NCBI RefSeq assembly: GCF_026625605.1
Contig: NZ_CP113054.1
Span: forward strand, 4,712,001 to 4,776,000
Length of the DNA stretch: 64,000 nucleotides
From: Luteolibacter sp. SL250
GTDB lineage: Bacteria > Verrucomicrobiota > Verrucomicrobiia > Verrucomicrobiales > Akkermansiaceae
Direction: 5' to 3'
Part shown: positions 39,761 to 49,804 of the stretch, piece after piece
How positions within the stretch are numbered: the stretch's first letter is position 1
Layout: each line of letters opens with the position of its first letter
Made by a program: the position numbers and the translations under genes
Notes under the pieces: model-generated
The model's database searches: none
The model's input: the letters and a program-made list of their open reading frames with translations, nothing else
What the model was told of the DNA's origin: nothing

Positions 39761-40765
39761 TCACGCGGCGACCCGCGACCTGATGATCTTCTTGAGAACA
39801 TTCAGCCAGCCGACGTTCTTCGCCAGGACACGCATCAAATACAGCCTGTCACGATACAACCGCCTGACATCCAGGGCATCCCGATGGGAGCCGAACAGAT
39901 GATTGTACGTCTCATCGAATTCACCGAAAACGGAGGCACTGACCTTGTCCTTGGTGAGGTGATGGATCGTCAGATACCTCAGGGTATCAGCGTCCATCTT
40001 TCGATCCCTGATGTTCACCAGCCAGTCCGGATTGAATCCGGGATACCTTTCTTTGATGGAAATCAGCAGGCGGAACAATTCCGTCCTGCTTTTGACGTAC
40101 CGTTCCGGCGTCATCAGAACACTCAGGGAATCCTCGTTCCAAAAGTAGTTATAGTAGGTCGATGGCGTTAATACGAAACTCGATGCCTTCACCAGGACTT
40201 CCGTGGAGTAGATCAGATCCTCCGCCAGATTCTGATAGACGGAGCCATACACCAGATCCCCGAGCAACTCCCTCTTCACCATCTTGTTCACACAAGCTCC
40301 GAAGAACAAATGCTGGATGGCATCCTTTCCGTCCGCCCCGGCCCTGGAGAATTCCTTGATCTTCAGTTCCGTCAATATCCTGACCCCATCGCTGCGGATG
40401 TCATTGAACACAACGACATCCGGATGACCTTCTTTCTCCGCAAGCTGCAGCAGTTCTGAGAACATGCCTGGATTGACCCAATCATCCGAATCCACGTGGA
40501 TGACATAAAACCCTTTCGCTCTCCCGATTCCCGTCTTCCTCGCTACAGCCAGACTGCTGTTGACCTCCTGGTCGATGATCAGCAGGTTCTCGTACCGCTC
40601 CGCATATTCCTCCAGAATGGCACGACTTCCGTCCGTGGAGGCGTCATTCACCGCGATCACCTCAAACCCGACATCCGGCCCCTGGGAGAATATCGAATCC
40701 AGGCACCGCCTCAGATACTTCTCGACGTTATACACCGGGACCACAACCGAGAGCATGCCTTCCAT
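39761..40765 (-). CDS. Family 2 glycosyltransferase
   Basis: A 334-residue cytoplasmic GT-A enzyme: LSVVVPVYNVEKYLRRCL at the start, VIAVNDASTDGS and the metal-binding IHVDSDDWV (DxD type) follow the GT2 pattern. The remaining 200 residues are the variable acceptor domain. It adds a sugar to a lipid-linked intermediate, with donor unknown. The ATG at 40765 lies just before the first strand; frame upstream to 40951 has no homology. It is oriented opposite to the neighbouring acetyltransferase and GT4 genes. Confidence 0.9.
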   Translation of the reverse strand: MEGMLSVVVPVYNVEKYLRRCLDSIFSQGPDVGFEVIAVNDASTDGSRAILEEYAERYENLLIIDQEVNSSLAVARKTGIGRAKGFYVIHVDSDDWVNPGMFSELLQLAEKEGHPDVVVFNDIRSDGVRILTELKIKEFSRAGADGKDAIQHLFFGACVNKMVKRELLGDLVYGSVYQNLAEDLIYSTEVLVKASSFVLTPSTYYNYFWNEDSLSVLMTPERYVKSRTELFRLLISIKERYPGFNPDWLVNIRDRKMDADTLRYLTIHHLTKDKVSASVFGEFDETYNHLFGSHRDALDVRRLYRDRLYLMRVLAKNVGWLNVLKKIIRSRVAA

Positions 40766-41117
40766 CCTGATTTTATTCTCTGAACCCTGCTTCGGCGCGC
40801 TGGAATCCGTTTCCTGGATGCGGTGCCGGGCCGACGGTAGCGGCCACGCGAGCCCCCCGTCAAACCGAACATGCTCACCATCGTTCCCCCATGCGGGGAA
40901 GGGGAAGAAGGACCGCGGGAAAGGGCCGTCCGGAGCCGCGAAACCGTGCACCTTCCCCTACAAGCGGACGCCCCCCCGCAAGGTAACCGTTGATAATCCC
41001 GGAACTTCTCCCTAGAGATCATCGCATCCCGGCTGCGGCGGCAATGACGGCGTCCGCAAGGCGGGTGGTCGCCCCGGTATTGTTCAGGCCGACGCGGACA
41101 CGAATGGAGGTCCACAA
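40766..41117. other. Divergent intergenic region, no gene seen
   Basis: About 350 bases between the divergent GT2 and GT4 genes. It should hold the promoters of both. I find no convincing -35/-10 pair, hairpin or small gene; open frames here are extensions of the GT2 frame or shadows. Confidence 0.4.
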
Positions 41118-42314
41118 ATGACGATGAGACGCTTGCTTTTCATATCAAATCTCTTCCCGGATCTGGACCATCCCATCCGAGGACTCGACAATGCTACGCT
41201 GCTGCACTCCCTGCGCGATGAATGGGACATCCGCGTTCTGAGCCCCCGGGCGGTGATGCCCCCATGGCGGCGGGACAGGTTGCTGCCCCGCAAGCAGGAT
41301 GAGGTGTTTTCACCACGTTTCATCCGCTGTCCTTACGTGCCGAAGTTCGGAAGCTGGTGCAACGACACGCTCATGAGGCACTTTCTGGCACCTTCGTTCG
41401 GCCGCATCGTCGGGGATTTCAAACCTGAGGTCGTCTTATGCTCATGGCTTTATCCGGACGGATGCGCGGTCGCCGAGCTGGCCGGACGCCACAAGCTTCC
41501 GGTGGTTCTGGTGACCCAGGGGACCGACACCCACGGCTACCTGAAGTATCCGGTCCGTCGCCGGAAAATTGTCGCGGCCATCAATCGCAGTGCGGCTGTC
41601 ATCTGCCGCAGCGGGGATCTCGCAAGGCGGTTGCATGAGGCCGGAGCGGAGGACTCGCCGCTCAAGACGGTCTACAATGGCGTGGATGTCCGGGAATTCT
41701 GTCCGCGGTCCCAGCACGACGTCCGCCGGGAACTCAATCTTCCAACGGAGGATCCAGTGCTTCTTTTCGTCGGCAACTATCTGCCCGTGAAAAACCCGTT
41801 GATGCTCATCCGAGCCCATGCGGAACTCAACCGTCGGCGTGGCGCGAGCGGAGAGCGGCCCGCCCGGCTGATATTGATCGGTGACGGCCCCTTGCGGGAC
41901 GAAATGGGAGCCGCCATCAAGGAGGCTGGGCAAGCCGGCATGGTGGACCTCCGGGGACGCGAGGCTCCTCCCTCTGTCGCCCGTTGGATGAGCGCCGCGA
42001 ACCTGCTCTGCCTCACCAGCCACAATGAGGGATTCCCCAATGTGATCCTGGAGGCAATGGCTTCCGGCCTGAAGGTGGTCAGCACGGACGTCGGAGGCAT
42101 CGCGGAGCTGGTGGACCGCCCGGAGCGGGGCCTGCTCACCCCCGCCGGGGATATTGGGGCCTATGTCCGCGCCTTGGAGGAAGCCCTCTCCGCCCAGGCC
42201 GGAGAACAGGCGGAAATGACGTCCGCAAGCGAGCCGGACTGGAGCTGGGAGGCAGCCGCGCGGGAGTATCATTCCATTCTCGGATCCGCCCTGGCAGGCA
42301 CCGGCACCAGATGA
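41118..42314 (+). CDS. Family 4 glycosyltransferase
   Basis: A 398-residue GT-B enzyme. The N-terminal domain opens MRRLLFISNLFPDLDHPIRG; the C-terminal nucleotide-binding domain has LLFVGNYLPVKNPLMLI, a LILIGDGPLRDEM strand and the conserved acidic pair in EGFPNVILEAMASGLKVV. Such retaining transferases use nucleotide-sugar donors at the membrane's inner face. It precedes the polymerase-like gene by about 50 bases on the same strand and is likely cotranscribed with it. Confidence 0.92.
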   Translation: MTMRRLLFISNLFPDLDHPIRGLDNATLLHSLRDEWDIRVLSPRAVMPPWRRDRLLPRKQDEVFSPRFIRCPYVPKFGSWCNDTLMRHFLAPSFGRIVGDFKPEVVLCSWLYPDGCAVAELAGRHKLPVVLVTQGTDTHGYLKYPVRRRKIVAAINRSAAVICRSGDLARRLHEAGAEDSPLKTVYNGVDVREFCPRSQHDVRRELNLPTEDPVLLFVGNYLPVKNPLMLIRAHAELNRRRGASGERPARLILIGDGPLRDEMGAAIKEAGQAGMVDLRGREAPPSVARWMSAANLLCLTSHNEGFPNVILEAMASGLKVVSTDVGGIAELVDRPERGLLTPAGDIGAYVRALEEALSAQAGEQAEMTSASEPDWSWEAAAREYHSILGSALAGTGTR

Positions 42315-42366
42315 CATACCGCTTCACAAGGCTCCGGGGATGCCCTAGGGTCGCCGCCGATCTCTG

Positions 42367-43809
42367 ATGGAATTTTTCTTCGCCGTTTTCTTTCTGCTCT
42401 TCTACTACCTTCGTCCGCAGGACTGGGTGCCGGGGCTGGCCGGGATGAATCTCGTCAAGCCCATCATCGCCATATGGATCGCCTCATTTTTCATGGGGAG
42501 GTCGACACCTTCCCCGCTGCCAGGGCTGCTCAAGACCCCCCATGACTGGGTGATTCTTTCCTATTTCGCCTATGTAGTGTGGATGTCGCCGGACCCGTCC
42601 GGTGCGTTTTCCGGATTCCTTCCACTGGTGGTCTTCTATTTTCTCACCGTCCAGTCCATCACATCCTGGGAGCGACTGACCACCTACCTGAAATGGTGGA
42701 TGATCGCCCTCCTCGCCCTGGCCATCATTGCCAACCTGATCCCGCTGGGAATCGATCCCACAGGGGGCAAGGTCTATCTCGAGGAACACGGTCGTCTCTG
42801 CATCGGAACGTGGCTCCACGGAAACCCGAACGCCCTCGCCCACTCCGTCGCCGTTGTCCTGCCGATCGCCTACCTGCTTTTCTTCTGGAAAGGCACCTCC
42901 CTCGGGAAGTGGGTGTATTTCCCCCTCTCCGCGGGACTTGCCTACTGGTGCGTGTTCCAGACCCAGTCGAAGGGGGGCTTCCTGGTCGGGGCGGCCGGCC
43001 TTGCCAGCATCTTCATCATCGGGAGGCCGAAAATGGTCCAGGTTTTCGTGGTGGTCGCCTCCCTCACCGTCGGGATGGGTGCCCTCAGCTATCTGCCCCG
43101 CATGGCCCAGATGAACGACCTCAGGTCGGACGAAGGTGTTCAAGGCCGGCTGCTCGCTTGGGAAGCGGCACGGGTGGCCACCAAGACACACTCGACCGGT
43201 GTCGGCTGGGGGCAATTCAATGCGGTGATCAACTGGAAGGAAGGCAACAAAACCCTCCAGATCCCCAAAGCCACCCACTCGAGTTACGTTCAAGTGGGAG
43301 CCGACCTCGGCCAATACGGACTCTTCATCTATGTCGCCGGGCTGTGGTGCGCCATGCACACGCTCCTGAGATTCAGGCCCGCCAATGACGAGGAGGACCG
43401 CTGCCGGAGGCTTCTGGGAGTCATCCTGCTGTCCACTGTCGTTTCCGGCTGGATGATCAACCGGCAGTATCACACGGAGTACTTCCTCCTGATCGCCGCG
43501 ACCGCCGCGCTGCACCGGCTGCGCATGGCCAGGGCGGAAGAGCCATCTCCCGCCCTGGCGGCGGCGGATGACGAGGATTTGCCCGAAGAGGATCCCGAAG
43601 ACGCGGAACCCGTCCGCAATGAAGAACCCGAGGAGGCCGAACCACGGGAAGAAGATGAGCTGGTACCCGCTTTCAGCACCGGAAAGCCTCTGGGCACACC
43701 GCCTTCCAAGCCGTTCTGGAACCGGTTTGGCGCGGTTGATCTGGCGGTTTGCACGGGCCTGACCTATTCAATTTTCTGGCTCTGGGATTATATCATCACG
43801 AACCTTTGA
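42367..43809 (+). CDS. Wzy/O-antigen ligase-like polysaccharide polymerase
   Basis: A 480-residue membrane protein with about ten to eleven helices, a large periplasmic loop near residues 240-330 and the Wzy_C-type pattern (GVGWGQFNAVINW followed by THSSYVQVGADLGQYG). It would polymerise repeat units or ligate polysaccharide in the periplasm. Between helices near the C-terminus lies an unusual acidic linker (about 395-440, with EDLPEEDPEDAEPV), then one last helix. The N-terminus (FFFAVFFLLFYYLRPQDW) matches a subgroup seen with exosortase-linked exopolysaccharide loci, an inference from pattern only. Confidence 0.82.
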   Translation: MEFFFAVFFLLFYYLRPQDWVPGLAGMNLVKPIIAIWIASFFMGRSTPSPLPGLLKTPHDWVILSYFAYVVWMSPDPSGAFSGFLPLVVFYFLTVQSITSWERLTTYLKWWMIALLALAIIANLIPLGIDPTGGKVYLEEHGRLCIGTWLHGNPNALAHSVAVVLPIAYLLFFWKGTSLGKWVYFPLSAGLAYWCVFQTQSKGGFLVGAAGLASIFIIGRPKMVQVFVVVASLTVGMGALSYLPRMAQMNDLRSDEGVQGRLLAWEAARVATKTHSTGVGWGQFNAVINWKEGNKTLQIPKATHSSYVQVGADLGQYGLFIYVAGLWCAMHTLLRFRPANDEEDRCRRLLGVILLSTVVSGWMINRQYHTEYFLLIAATAALHRLRMARAEEPSPALAAADDEDLPEEDPEDAEPVRNEEPEEAEPREEDELVPAFSTGKPLGTPPSKPFWNRFGAVDLAVCTGLTYSIFWLWDYIITNL

Positions 43810-43843
43810 GCGGATGTGAGCCCTCCCTGCGGAGGATCCGCCT

Positions 43844-45031
43844 TCAACTCCCGGAACCGCGCTTCCGGCCCGCCAGCTCCTCATAGAGCCGCGCGTAGCC
43901 GTTGACCATCGATGCCAGCGAAAACCGTTGCTCAGCGGTGCTCCTGGCCCCCGCCCCCAATTCCGCCAGGAGTGGTAAATCCGAGGCGATGCCTCCGAGT
44001 ACCGATGCCAGCGCCTCCGGAGTTGCCATTTCACGCAGGAAGCCGTTGACACCATCGACCACCACTTCGTTCGCCCCGCAGGCCGGGTGCGCCAGGCACG
44101 GCACCGCACAGGCCATGGCCTCCAGCATGACGTTCGAAAGACCTTCACAATCAGACGGAACCACCAGCAGATCCATCATTTTATAGAAATCCACGGGATC
44201 CGATTGATAGCCTGCCCACACGATTTTATCCTTCACCGGACTCTCCTCGATTTTCCGCAGGATGGCCTCCCTCGCGGTTCCATGGTCCCCGACGATGAGC
44301 AACCTCAGCCGGGGCTGGGCAGGGGAAAGCCGCTCGAAAGCTTCGATCAGCCTGGTGTGGCGCTTGAATGCCGCAAACCTGCCGACAATCCCCAGCACCA
44401 CGGAGTCTTTCTCCAATTTCCACCCCTCCCGCAGCGAGGCCCGCTCCTCAGGCGCGGCCGGAGAAAAGCGCTCACAATCCACTCCATTGATGATCACCCT
44501 GATCTTCTCCCCTGAAAAGCCGTGGTCGATCAAATCCGTCCGGAGACCCGCCGACACCGTGTGGACCGCACCACAGGCACTGTAGCCGGCTTTCCGCAAC
44601 CACCTGCGCTTGGGCGTCATTTCGTCAGGACGCATCTGTCCGTGCTCCCCCTGGAGAAGCACCGAACGGCCACCCGTGAGGATGTTGCCCAGGGTACCAT
44701 AAATCAGCGGCCCCAGATTGTGGGTATGCAGAACATCCGCCCCCACACTCCGGATCGCCCGGGCGAGCTGCGGCGTCACGGAAAAACGGAAACCCGGAGG
44801 CTTGTCGAAGCAGATGACCTTCACATCCTCCCTGAGCCTCCTGGCAAAATCCCCCACACGCTCAAGACAGGCGATCGTCGTGGCGAATTTCAAAGGATCC
44901 AGCCGATTGGAGATGTTCACCACACCATTCTCCATCCCCCCTGGCTCCAATGAGGTGACCAGATGCAGAACCTGGATCTTACCCCTGGGGGATATCTCCC
45001 GGGAGATCCCGGCGGAGTCTGGAGTTTTCAT
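43844..45031 (-). CDS. Family 4 glycosyltransferase
   Basis: A 395-residue GT-B enzyme: QVLHLVTSLEPGGMENGV near the N-terminus, a VLGIVGRFAAFKRHTRLIEA strand-helix, LRLLIVGDHGT, and the CEGLSNVMLEAMACAVPCLA motif with the two conserved Glu residues. The GGMEN segment is typical of enzymes related to the EpsF/PEP-CTERM-associated GT4 group. The ATG at 45031 was chosen; the frame upstream to 45163 lacks homology. It is convergent with the polymerase-like gene and divergent from the small membrane protein gene. Confidence 0.92.
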   Translation of the reverse strand: MKTPDSAGISREISPRGKIQVLHLVTSLEPGGMENGVVNISNRLDPLKFATTIACLERVGDFARRLREDVKVICFDKPPGFRFSVTPQLARAIRSVGADVLHTHNLGPLIYGTLGNILTGGRSVLLQGEHGQMRPDEMTPKRRWLRKAGYSACGAVHTVSAGLRTDLIDHGFSGEKIRVIINGVDCERFSPAAPEERASLREGWKLEKDSVVLGIVGRFAAFKRHTRLIEAFERLSPAQPRLRLLIVGDHGTAREAILRKIEESPVKDKIVWAGYQSDPVDFYKMMDLLVVPSDCEGLSNVMLEAMACAVPCLAHPACGANEVVVDGVNGFLREMATPEALASVLGGIASDLPLLAELGAGARSTAEQRFSLASMVNGYARLYEELAGRKRGSGS

Positions 45032-45186
45032 CGCTGCTGCTTGATCTTGCTGGAGGGTGAATCGCGGGCGGATTACCGGCGAAAAGCCCCCCACCGGGCA
45101 AGGGAAAACGCAACCTGCGGAAGGGAAGATGACCCTTGACAGCGAAATCCCGGAGGACAACAACTGCTGTCCGGACTTTGTTGAGT

Positions 45187-45507
45187 ATGAGAGGTATTGT
45201 CATCCATTTTTTACAACAGGATATCCTGAACCTGCACCCCATGATTTACCTAGGGTTCGCGGCAATCTGGATGCTGATCCTCGTTTCAGCGGTCATTAGC
45301 GTGAGAAGCCTGGAGATCCCGGTTGGTTTCAAGGTGGTGTGGCTTCTGCTGATCTTCTTCGTGCCCATCGCCGGCCTCGCCCTTTACGCCCTCCGGTGCC
45401 TTCTCAGGGCTGACTGGAAGGCCCTGGCGCCACTGTTCCACTCCCGGAAACTGAATCAGCATCTACCCTCGGCCAAAGCGCCCAACGTACCCCGCCGCAA
45501 GGCTTGA
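45187..45507 (+). CDS. Small PLDc_N-like membrane protein
   Basis: A 106-residue protein with two membrane helices (about 20-36, IYLGFAAIWMLILVSAVI, and 46-66, FKVVWLLLIFFVPIAGLALY) and a basic C-terminus. The second helix has the WLLLIFFVPIAGLALYA pattern of the phospholipase D-nuclease N-terminal (PLDc_N) domain, which is also found alone in small proteins of unknown role. The start at 45187 is chosen tentatively; 45241 is an alternative. It directly precedes the Wzc-like kinase gene and may be cotranscribed with it. Confidence 0.6.
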   Translation: MRGIVIHFLQQDILNLHPMIYLGFAAIWMLILVSAVISVRSLEIPVGFKVVWLLLIFFVPIAGLALYALRCLLRADWKALAPLFHSRKLNQHLPSAKAPNVPRRKA

Positions 45508-45521
45508 TTTCGTCCATCTTC

Positions 45522-47789
45522 ATGAGCATTTCCTCTGAAAAACCAAAGTTCGACCCCCTCAAGCTCATCTCGCAGGCGCTGTCTTACGTAAAGCACGTGA
45601 GACTGATGCTGCTGATGCTGGCGGCCGGCCTGATGGTCGGCATGATCGTTTATATGTTCACCACTCCGTCCTACCGTTCGACGGCAGTGCTGAGCATGCA
45701 TGGCTTCGGCGCTCCGATGGTCGACCGTGATGTCCCTGAAACCTATCAGACCACCACTTTCCAACGCAGCTTCCTGACACGTTTCAACTCCGCGCCCATC
45801 CAGCTCGCTGCGGCGAAGCGGATGGGACTTGTGGGGGAATCAGCCACCAGCGAGGACCTCCGGTCCATCATTCCGAGCCTGCTTCTGGTTCCTACGGACG
45901 CCCGGACCCTTGAAATGACCGTTGTCGCCCATAATCCGGAAACCGTCCGCGGCTTCGCCCAGGCGATGGTCGAAGCCTACCGGGAGGTCCAGCACCAAAG
46001 CTACGAGGAATACCGGGACGAGGCCCTGCGCCGCTACACCGAGCAGGTTGACCGCCTGGAGGCGGAGATCTCCGAGACGATCAGCTCACTCTCATCGGTC
46101 GAACGGGATCAGAACCTCACCGAAGCCATGCTTGAGCAGCAGAGCCTGTTCGATATCCCGAAACAACTCATCCAGACACGGGAGCGGCTGGCCAGGATGA
46201 AAGACATCAAGGTCCTCCTCACCAATCTGGAGTCCAAGCCGGAAGGCGAAGATGCGGACGCAGCTTCCGGCCCGGTGAACAGATTCAGCAATATGATGTC
46301 GTTGCTGTCGCTGCTGGCCAATTTTGAAAATGATACCGACGTCACCGTGGGTGATGTGGTTTCCACCACCGGTCCGCTGAGAGGCACGGTCAAGGCGGTC
46401 AACTCAGAGGGCACAAACCACATCGTCGCACCGGCGGATGTGGACTCGATCGAACCATGGAGGAAACTCGAGAAGGAACGTCGTATCCTCATCAGTGAGA
46501 TCCAGCAAAACGCCAGCATCTACCAACCCGGTCACCGGGTGATGAAGGATTTGACCCAGAAACTCACAGATACGGAACGGGCTCTGGAGACGGAATTCCG
46601 GGTCCTCCGCCAGAAATTCGACCTCAACTTCACCGCTCTTGAGGAAAAGGAGAAGCAATTGCAGGCACGCCTTCCTGAGTATCACGCGATTTCCGAGCAA
46701 GTCGGGAAATCTTCACATGTCTACTCTACGATCGAAGCCAAACAGAAAATGTGGGACGGTGCCAGAGCCCGTTTGGCCCAGAAGCTGGCGACGGTGACCT
46801 TCGCCGAAGAGTTCGACTGGGTCGAACTCCGGTTCAAGGGACTGGTAAGCCTGCGTGACGAAGTTCCGATCTCTCCGAACAAATTCAAGGCGGCGATCAT
46901 CGGTCTCGCCATCGGCCTTGCCGGTGCGTTCGGACTCCCGACCGCCCTGAATCTCCTGAACACGACGGCTTCCACCGTCCCCCAACTCGAGCAGCTCACC
47001 GGCATCGAAGGCATCGGCATCGTGCCGCTGACCTCAAAATCCCTGCTTGAGGATGTCGCCCGCTCCCCCGCCCAGGGCGCCTCTGTTCCGAACTATCTCC
47101 TCGAGTGTTTCCGTGTGATCCGCGCCAACATCGTCATGCACCCCAACCGGCGGAACCGCTCCCAGATCGTCCTGGTGACGAGTGCGAGGCCGCAGGAGGG
47201 CAAAACCACCCAGGCGACCAACCTGGCGTGGGCATTCCAGTCGATGGGGGAAAAAACATTGCTCCTCGACTGCGACCTTCGGCGCGGGCGGGTGCACGGG
47301 GTCGTCGGGATCGACAAAGCCCCGGGCATGACCCGCCTGCTGCTGGGAGAATGCTCCCTGGAAGACGCGATCCACAGCACCGGGCCCAATGGATTCGATG
47401 TCATCCCCCGTGGTCCCGTCATCGCCGGAACCACCGAACTCCTCTGTCAGGACGTGTTCCTCAACATGCTGGAGCACTTCAGGAAGACATATGACCGAAT
47501 CGTCATCGATGCTCCACCGGTTCTCGGCCTCAGTGAGTCCAGCTCCCTGCAGAAGGTGGTGGACGGCACGGTGCTGGTGGTGCGGGCCGAAGTGACCGGA
47601 CGCAAGGATGTGATGGATTCCATCAATATTCTCCGGCGGTCGCAGGCCCATTTCTTCGGCTTCGTTCTCAACGCGGTGGACCTGTCGAAACTGGGTAATT
47701 ACTACAACTACTATTACTATTCCGCTCCCTACTACGATCAGATGGAATCGGAGGAGCAGCCCCGTCCCCTGGCAGGAGTACGTTCCTGA
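45522..47789 (+). CDS. Wzc-like tyrosine autokinase / polysaccharide co-polymerase
   Basis: A 755-residue fusion of a chain-length determinant domain (two membrane helices, about 27-47 and 457-476, around a periplasmic coiled coil) and a BY-kinase. The kinase shows Walker A ARPQEGKTT (555-563), Walker A' LLLDCDLRR (580-588) and Walker B IVIDAPP (660-666), and ends in a Tyr cluster (YYNYYYY at 727-733, then YY), the autophosphorylation tail. It controls polymer length and export with the Wza-like lipoprotein. Odd: about 40 residues in the coiled coil (270-310) look like a small beta-barrel insert. The ATG at 45522 fits family length; 45504 is possible. Confidence 0.93.
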   Translation: MSISSEKPKFDPLKLISQALSYVKHVRLMLLMLAAGLMVGMIVYMFTTPSYRSTAVLSMHGFGAPMVDRDVPETYQTTTFQRSFLTRFNSAPIQLAAAKRMGLVGESATSEDLRSIIPSLLLVPTDARTLEMTVVAHNPETVRGFAQAMVEAYREVQHQSYEEYRDEALRRYTEQVDRLEAEISETISSLSSVERDQNLTEAMLEQQSLFDIPKQLIQTRERLARMKDIKVLLTNLESKPEGEDADAASGPVNRFSNMMSLLSLLANFENDTDVTVGDVVSTTGPLRGTVKAVNSEGTNHIVAPADVDSIEPWRKLEKERRILISEIQQNASIYQPGHRVMKDLTQKLTDTERALETEFRVLRQKFDLNFTALEEKEKQLQARLPEYHAISEQVGKSSHVYSTIEAKQKMWDGARARLAQKLATVTFAEEFDWVELRFKGLVSLRDEVPISPNKFKAAIIGLAIGLAGAFGLPTALNLLNTTASTVPQLEQLTGIEGIGIVPLTSKSLLEDVARSPAQGASVPNYLLECFRVIRANIVMHPNRRNRSQIVLVTSARPQEGKTTQATNLAWAFQSMGEKTLLLDCDLRRGRVHGVVGIDKAPGMTRLLLGECSLEDAIHSTGPNGFDVIPRGPVIAGTTELLCQDVFLNMLEHFRKTYDRIVIDAPPVLGLSESSSLQKVVDGTVLVVRAEVTGRKDVMDSINILRRSQAHFFGFVLNAVDLSKLGNYYNYYYYSAPYYDQMESEEQPRPLAGVRS

Positions 47790-48176
47790 CAGATAGACAT
47801 ATATCCCCACGACAGGAAAAATCTTGAAATGGGTGACAATTTCGCGGCGTTATAGCGGTGGAGACTCTGGATTCAAACCGGCTACAACCACCCGCTCCCG
47901 GCAATTCCCGCATCCCACGCCAGCCTGGCACCCCTCATATCAGGGAGACCCGGCGGGTGATGGCACAGCGGAGTTCCGGATCCGGCACGGTTCGCGCTTA
48001 CGCACCTACTCCACTATCCACGTCATGGCAGATTCATCGTCAGCAGCGGAAATTTCCTACCTCGCTCCGGGCGCCCGTCAGACCCTGACCGCTCCCGCCG
48101 CCACCACTCTCCTCCATCGTTGCGGTGTCTGCGGCGGAGCCAGCTTCTTCCAAGCGTAGAATCCTTCTTTCCGAAC
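47790..48176. other. Intergenic region, no convincing gene
   Basis: About 390 bases between the Wzc-like and initiating transferase genes. One frame (47824-48159) is open but has no homology, compositional bias or ribosome binding site that supports it. I find no clear promoter or terminator. It could be an untranslated leader of the downstream gene. Confidence 0.4.
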
Positions 48177-49661
48177 ATGCGTCTCTCGACCCATCAGAAT
48201 CATGACCGGCTGTCGGCCGTGCGACGGCTCGCCGGGGACATGGTGATCTGGATTGTGGCCTTCTTCGTCGGAGCCGCGATACGGTTCGTGGGGAATCCCG
48301 ACCGGCTCCACGAGGCACTGCTGAAGTATGCCCCCGGATTGATTCTCAGTTCGCTCGGCCTCGTGGCCGTAGCCTATATCTGCGGCCTGTATTCCAATTA
48401 CGGCACCAAGATGCAGTTGAGCCGCAGGCTCATCCTGATCACCAGCAGTCTTTTCGCAGCGTCCCTTGTGTTGCTGGTGCTCGGCTCCATCAATCTGAGT
48501 TGGCAGGTTGGCCGCGGCGTGTTGTTGCTCAGTGTGGTTCCCGCCATCGTCCTGATCTGGATCCACCATGTGATCATCCACAAGGTGATCAATGGCTTCA
48601 AAGAGCGAGCGGCGGTCGTAATCTCCAGTGAAGACGATGAGATCGAGGCCCAATTGCTCGAAGCGATGGACCTGAGGAACTGCACCTTGATTGGTTGTTA
48701 CGCCAGGAAGGGATACGTTCCCAAGCTGAACATGAAATGCCTCGGCAGCCCCGAGGATGCTTGGAAACAGGCTGGGACCGCCCCCATTGACCGGATTTTC
48801 TGCACCACGAACAGCCTCAAGGAACCTGACATCGCCCTGCTGCTGAGAAAACTCCGGTATTCCGGAACCGCCATCTCTTCGATCGCCCTGGTGTGCGAAG
48901 AGAACTATCAGGCCATCCCGCTGGATATCATTGATGACGAGTGGCTCCTTCACGCGTGTGCCCAGCCGGATCACATGTATATCGCCAAAATCAAGCGATT
49001 GGCGGATATCTTGGTCTCGATCTCGCTCGGCATCATCCTGCTTCCACTGCTGCTGGTGGGCGCGCTGCTGGTGAAGCTCTCCGGAGGCTCCGGGGGAATC
49101 CTATACCGCCAGGAGCGCCTCGGCCGGTTCGGACGTCCTTTCGAGGTCATCAAGCTGAGGACCATGGTTGCAGACGCGGAGGCCGCAGGCGCCAGATGGT
49201 CGACCAAGAATGATCCACGCGTGACTCCGATCGGGCGGTTTCTGCGGAAGTTCCGGATCGATGAAATCCCCCAGCTCTGGAATATCCTCAGAGGGGACAT
49301 GTCCTTTGTCGGGCCTCGACCCGAGCGCAAGGAGTTCGCCGACAAACTCTCCGAAGAAATCCCCTACTTCTCGGAGCGGCTGCTGATCCTCCCGGGACTC
49401 ACCGGTTGGGCGCAGGTTTGCTATCCCTACGGTTCCACGGTTGAGGACGCCAGGCGCAAGCTGGAGTTCGACCTCTACTACCTGAAGAACATGGGATTGG
49501 TGATGGATCTCTTCGTCCTGCTGGATACCATCAAGATCGTCATCATGGGAGGAGCGTCCCGCCGGCGGGGCGACCGGTTGGCCGAGTTCGAGGACAAGCT
49601 GAAGGACGCCCGTGAGAAGGTCCGCACGATGCGCCGGCCCACTTTCCTGGATGCGGGCTGA
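48177..49661 (+). CDS. Polyprenyl-phosphate sugar-1-phosphate transferase (WbaP/WcaJ-like)
   Basis: A 494-residue membrane enzyme that starts polysaccharide assembly by moving a sugar-1-phosphate to undecaprenyl phosphate. N-terminal helices (about 20-130) and a Rossmann-like middle region precede a membrane-anchored catalytic domain. The catalytic domain shows RLADILVSISLGIILLPLLL, YRQERLGRFGRPFEVIKLRT, the KFRIDEIPQLWNILRGDMSF segment with the Asp-Glu pair, GPRPE and LPGLTGWAQV. The ATG at 48177 follows the RNA leader; the frame upstream to 48120 is not conserved. Donor sugar unknown. It is the key initiating enzyme of this locus. Confidence 0.94.
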   Translation: MRLSTHQNHDRLSAVRRLAGDMVIWIVAFFVGAAIRFVGNPDRLHEALLKYAPGLILSSLGLVAVAYICGLYSNYGTKMQLSRRLILITSSLFAASLVLLVLGSINLSWQVGRGVLLLSVVPAIVLIWIHHVIIHKVINGFKERAAVVISSEDDEIEAQLLEAMDLRNCTLIGCYARKGYVPKLNMKCLGSPEDAWKQAGTAPIDRIFCTTNSLKEPDIALLLRKLRYSGTAISSIALVCEENYQAIPLDIIDDEWLLHACAQPDHMYIAKIKRLADILVSISLGIILLPLLLVGALLVKLSGGSGGILYRQERLGRFGRPFEVIKLRTMVADAEAAGARWSTKNDPRVTPIGRFLRKFRIDEIPQLWNILRGDMSFVGPRPERKEFADKLSEEIPYFSERLLILPGLTGWAQVCYPYGSTVEDARRKLEFDLYYLKNMGLVMDLFVLLDTIKIVIMGGASRRRGDRLAEFEDKLKDAREKVRTMRRPTFLDAG

Positions 49662-49804
49662 AGCAGGAAGCCGGGTTCCGCCCGGCATGCTGGAATGTGC
49701 AACGGGCCCCGGACGGAAAGAGGAAGCCCCGGATTGTCTGGACGGGTGACGAATCCAGCGCCCCCTGGCCTCAAGTCACGTATCCGGGCATCCTGAGCCG
49801 GAAC

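Noticed and set aside
47824..48159. A 111-codon plus-strand frame in the gap before the initiating transferase
   Set aside because: It has no ribosome binding site, no homology and no compositional support; treated as intergenic.
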